Below the pieces are notes generated by a model that made no database searches, was not told the origin of the DNA, and saw only the letters and a program-made list of their open reading frames with translations. The translations under genes and the position numbers were made by a program. Shown here piece by piece: positions 24,108 to 24,550 of a stretch of 24,550 nt of DNA; the first letter of the stretch is position 1, and the number at the start of each line of letters is the position of its first letter. The stretch comes from Treponema sp. GTDB lineage: Bacteria > Spirochaetota > Spirochaetia > Treponematales > Treponemataceae. The stretch covers positions 1-24,550 of the forward strand of contig JAEDJS010000030.1 of the NCBI GenBank assembly GCA_016296205.1, in the 5' to 3' direction.

Positions 24108-24180
24108 ATTATATCATTGAATTTATAAAATAAATTTATAAATTTTCAATTATAACAAAAAGTTATTTTTTAAAATTCAA
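24108..24180 (-). promoter_or_regulatory. AT-rich promoter region of the pulA-malEFG operon
   Basis: Two TATAAT hexamers appear on the minus strand, at 24108-24113 and 24149-24154. The first has no clear -35 box and would start transcription almost at the ATG. The second has TTGAAT (complement of 24175-24180) but 20 bases away, longer than usual. I cannot decide between them. No obvious operator palindrome (MalR/LacI type) is seen. Confidence 0.4.
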
Positions 24181-24194
24181 CTTATCTATGGCTC

Positions 24195-24243
24195 AATAAA
24201 AAACCGCCTCCCCGTTCAAAGTTATCTCAAATGGGGGGCGGTT
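24195..24243 (-). terminator. Terminator of the flavoprotein gene
   Basis: Arms AACCGCCTCCCC (24202-24213) and GGGGGGCGGTT (24233-24243) form a GC-rich stem with one mismatch. On the minus strand it is followed by TTTTTTATT. It lies 28 bases after the stop codon of the gene at the right edge. Confidence 0.85.
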
Positions 24244-24271
24244 ACTGTTAATTGCTGCTAAATATTGCTAA

Positions 24272-24550
24272 TTATTTAGATGCACCAGGGAAGAATTCTT
24301 TTTCGAATTCTTTATTTCCGTGTGTGTATGATGGCAATACTTTTGGAGAAACTGCATCACCTGTGATTTTTGCTGCTGCTCTTTCTTTTTCAAAAGCAGT
24401 AACGTGATCAAGGTTCATTTTTGAAGTTTCTGACATTGCAATATTCTTGAACATTTTTCCAGCTTCGATACCTGCTTCACGGCCGAATACTACAACGTCC
24501 AGCAAAGAGTTACCCATCAAGCGGTTTGTTCCGTGAACACCACCAGAAGC
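24272..24550 (-). CDS. Fumarate reductase/succinate dehydrogenase-type flavoprotein, C-terminal part
   Basis: The last 93 codons of a gene that continues beyond the right edge of the window. The frame opens with ASGGVHGTNRLMGNSLLDVV, the conserved C-terminal FAD-contact region of fumarate reductase, succinate dehydrogenase and related flavocytochrome subunits, followed by VFGREAGIEAGKMFK. The tail KEFFPGASK is not diagnostic. Which substrate it reduces (fumarate, urocanate, other) cannot be told from this part. It has its own terminator, so it is separate from the pulA operon. Confidence 0.8.
   Translation of the reverse strand, partial: ASGGVHGTNRLMGNSLLDVVVFGREAGIEAGKMFKNIAMSETSKMNLDHVTAFEKERAAAKITGDAVSPKVLPSYTHGNKEFEKEFFPGASK

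Overview
The window looks like chromosomal DNA of a host-associated or rumen-type Treponema (spirochaete). It is AT-rich, with AT-rich promoters of the TTGNNA/TATAAT kind. Several lipoproteins carry short spirochaete-style lipoboxes (SGC, TSC, LSC), and saccharolytic ABC transporters of the MalEFG/Msm type dominate. The genus is inferred from overall protein flavour, not from a marker gene.

Layout, left to right. (1) 1-3803 is a decayed integrative element. It holds an AlbA_2/Schlafen-type ATP-binding regulator behind a promoter packed with palindromes, a frameshifted ParB-like helix-turn-helix gene, and a tyrosine recombinase pseudogene that has lost its catalytic core. A 386-bp non-coding end follows, with a 17-bp perfect hairpin inside 10-bp inverted repeats and a remnant matching the 3' half of a tRNA-Met gene, the classic target of such elements. 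(2) 3804-5774 (minus) is a cytidylate-kinase-like NMP kinase behind an SLC13/ArsB-type anion permease. (3) 5952-8572 (plus) is a Wzz-type chain-length protein overlapping an SLBB/Wza-type polysaccharide export protein, ended by a strong terminator. (4) 8681-14760 (minus) is one likely operon: sugar-binding lipoprotein, two ABC permeases, a tyrosine phosphatase with an N-terminal CBM48/AMPK-beta-like domain, and a branched-chain aminotransferase with a histone-H1-like Lys/Ala/Thr tail. (5) 14914-24098 (minus) is an alpha-glucan operon: type I pullulanase lipoprotein, MalE, MalF with a giant coiled-coil insert, MalG, and a GH13 amylase lipoprotein. (6) At the right edge is the 3' end of a fumarate reductase/succinate dehydrogenase-type flavoprotein gene.

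How the genes fit together: envelope-anchored pullulanase and amylase would cut branched and linear alpha-glucans, and MalE with MalF/MalG would import the resulting maltodextrins. The second ABC system would import another sugar. No ABC ATPase is encoded here, so both importers probably share one encoded elsewhere.

The most unusual items are these: the laforin/SEX4-like pairing of a glycogen-binding-type domain with a CX5R phosphatase inside a sugar-import operon; two independently enlarged MalF-type permeases (about 370 residues of coiled coil in one, a duplicated motif in the other); a basic tail on IlvE; related hairpins flanking malE; and the palindromic operator array in front of the AlbA_2 gene.
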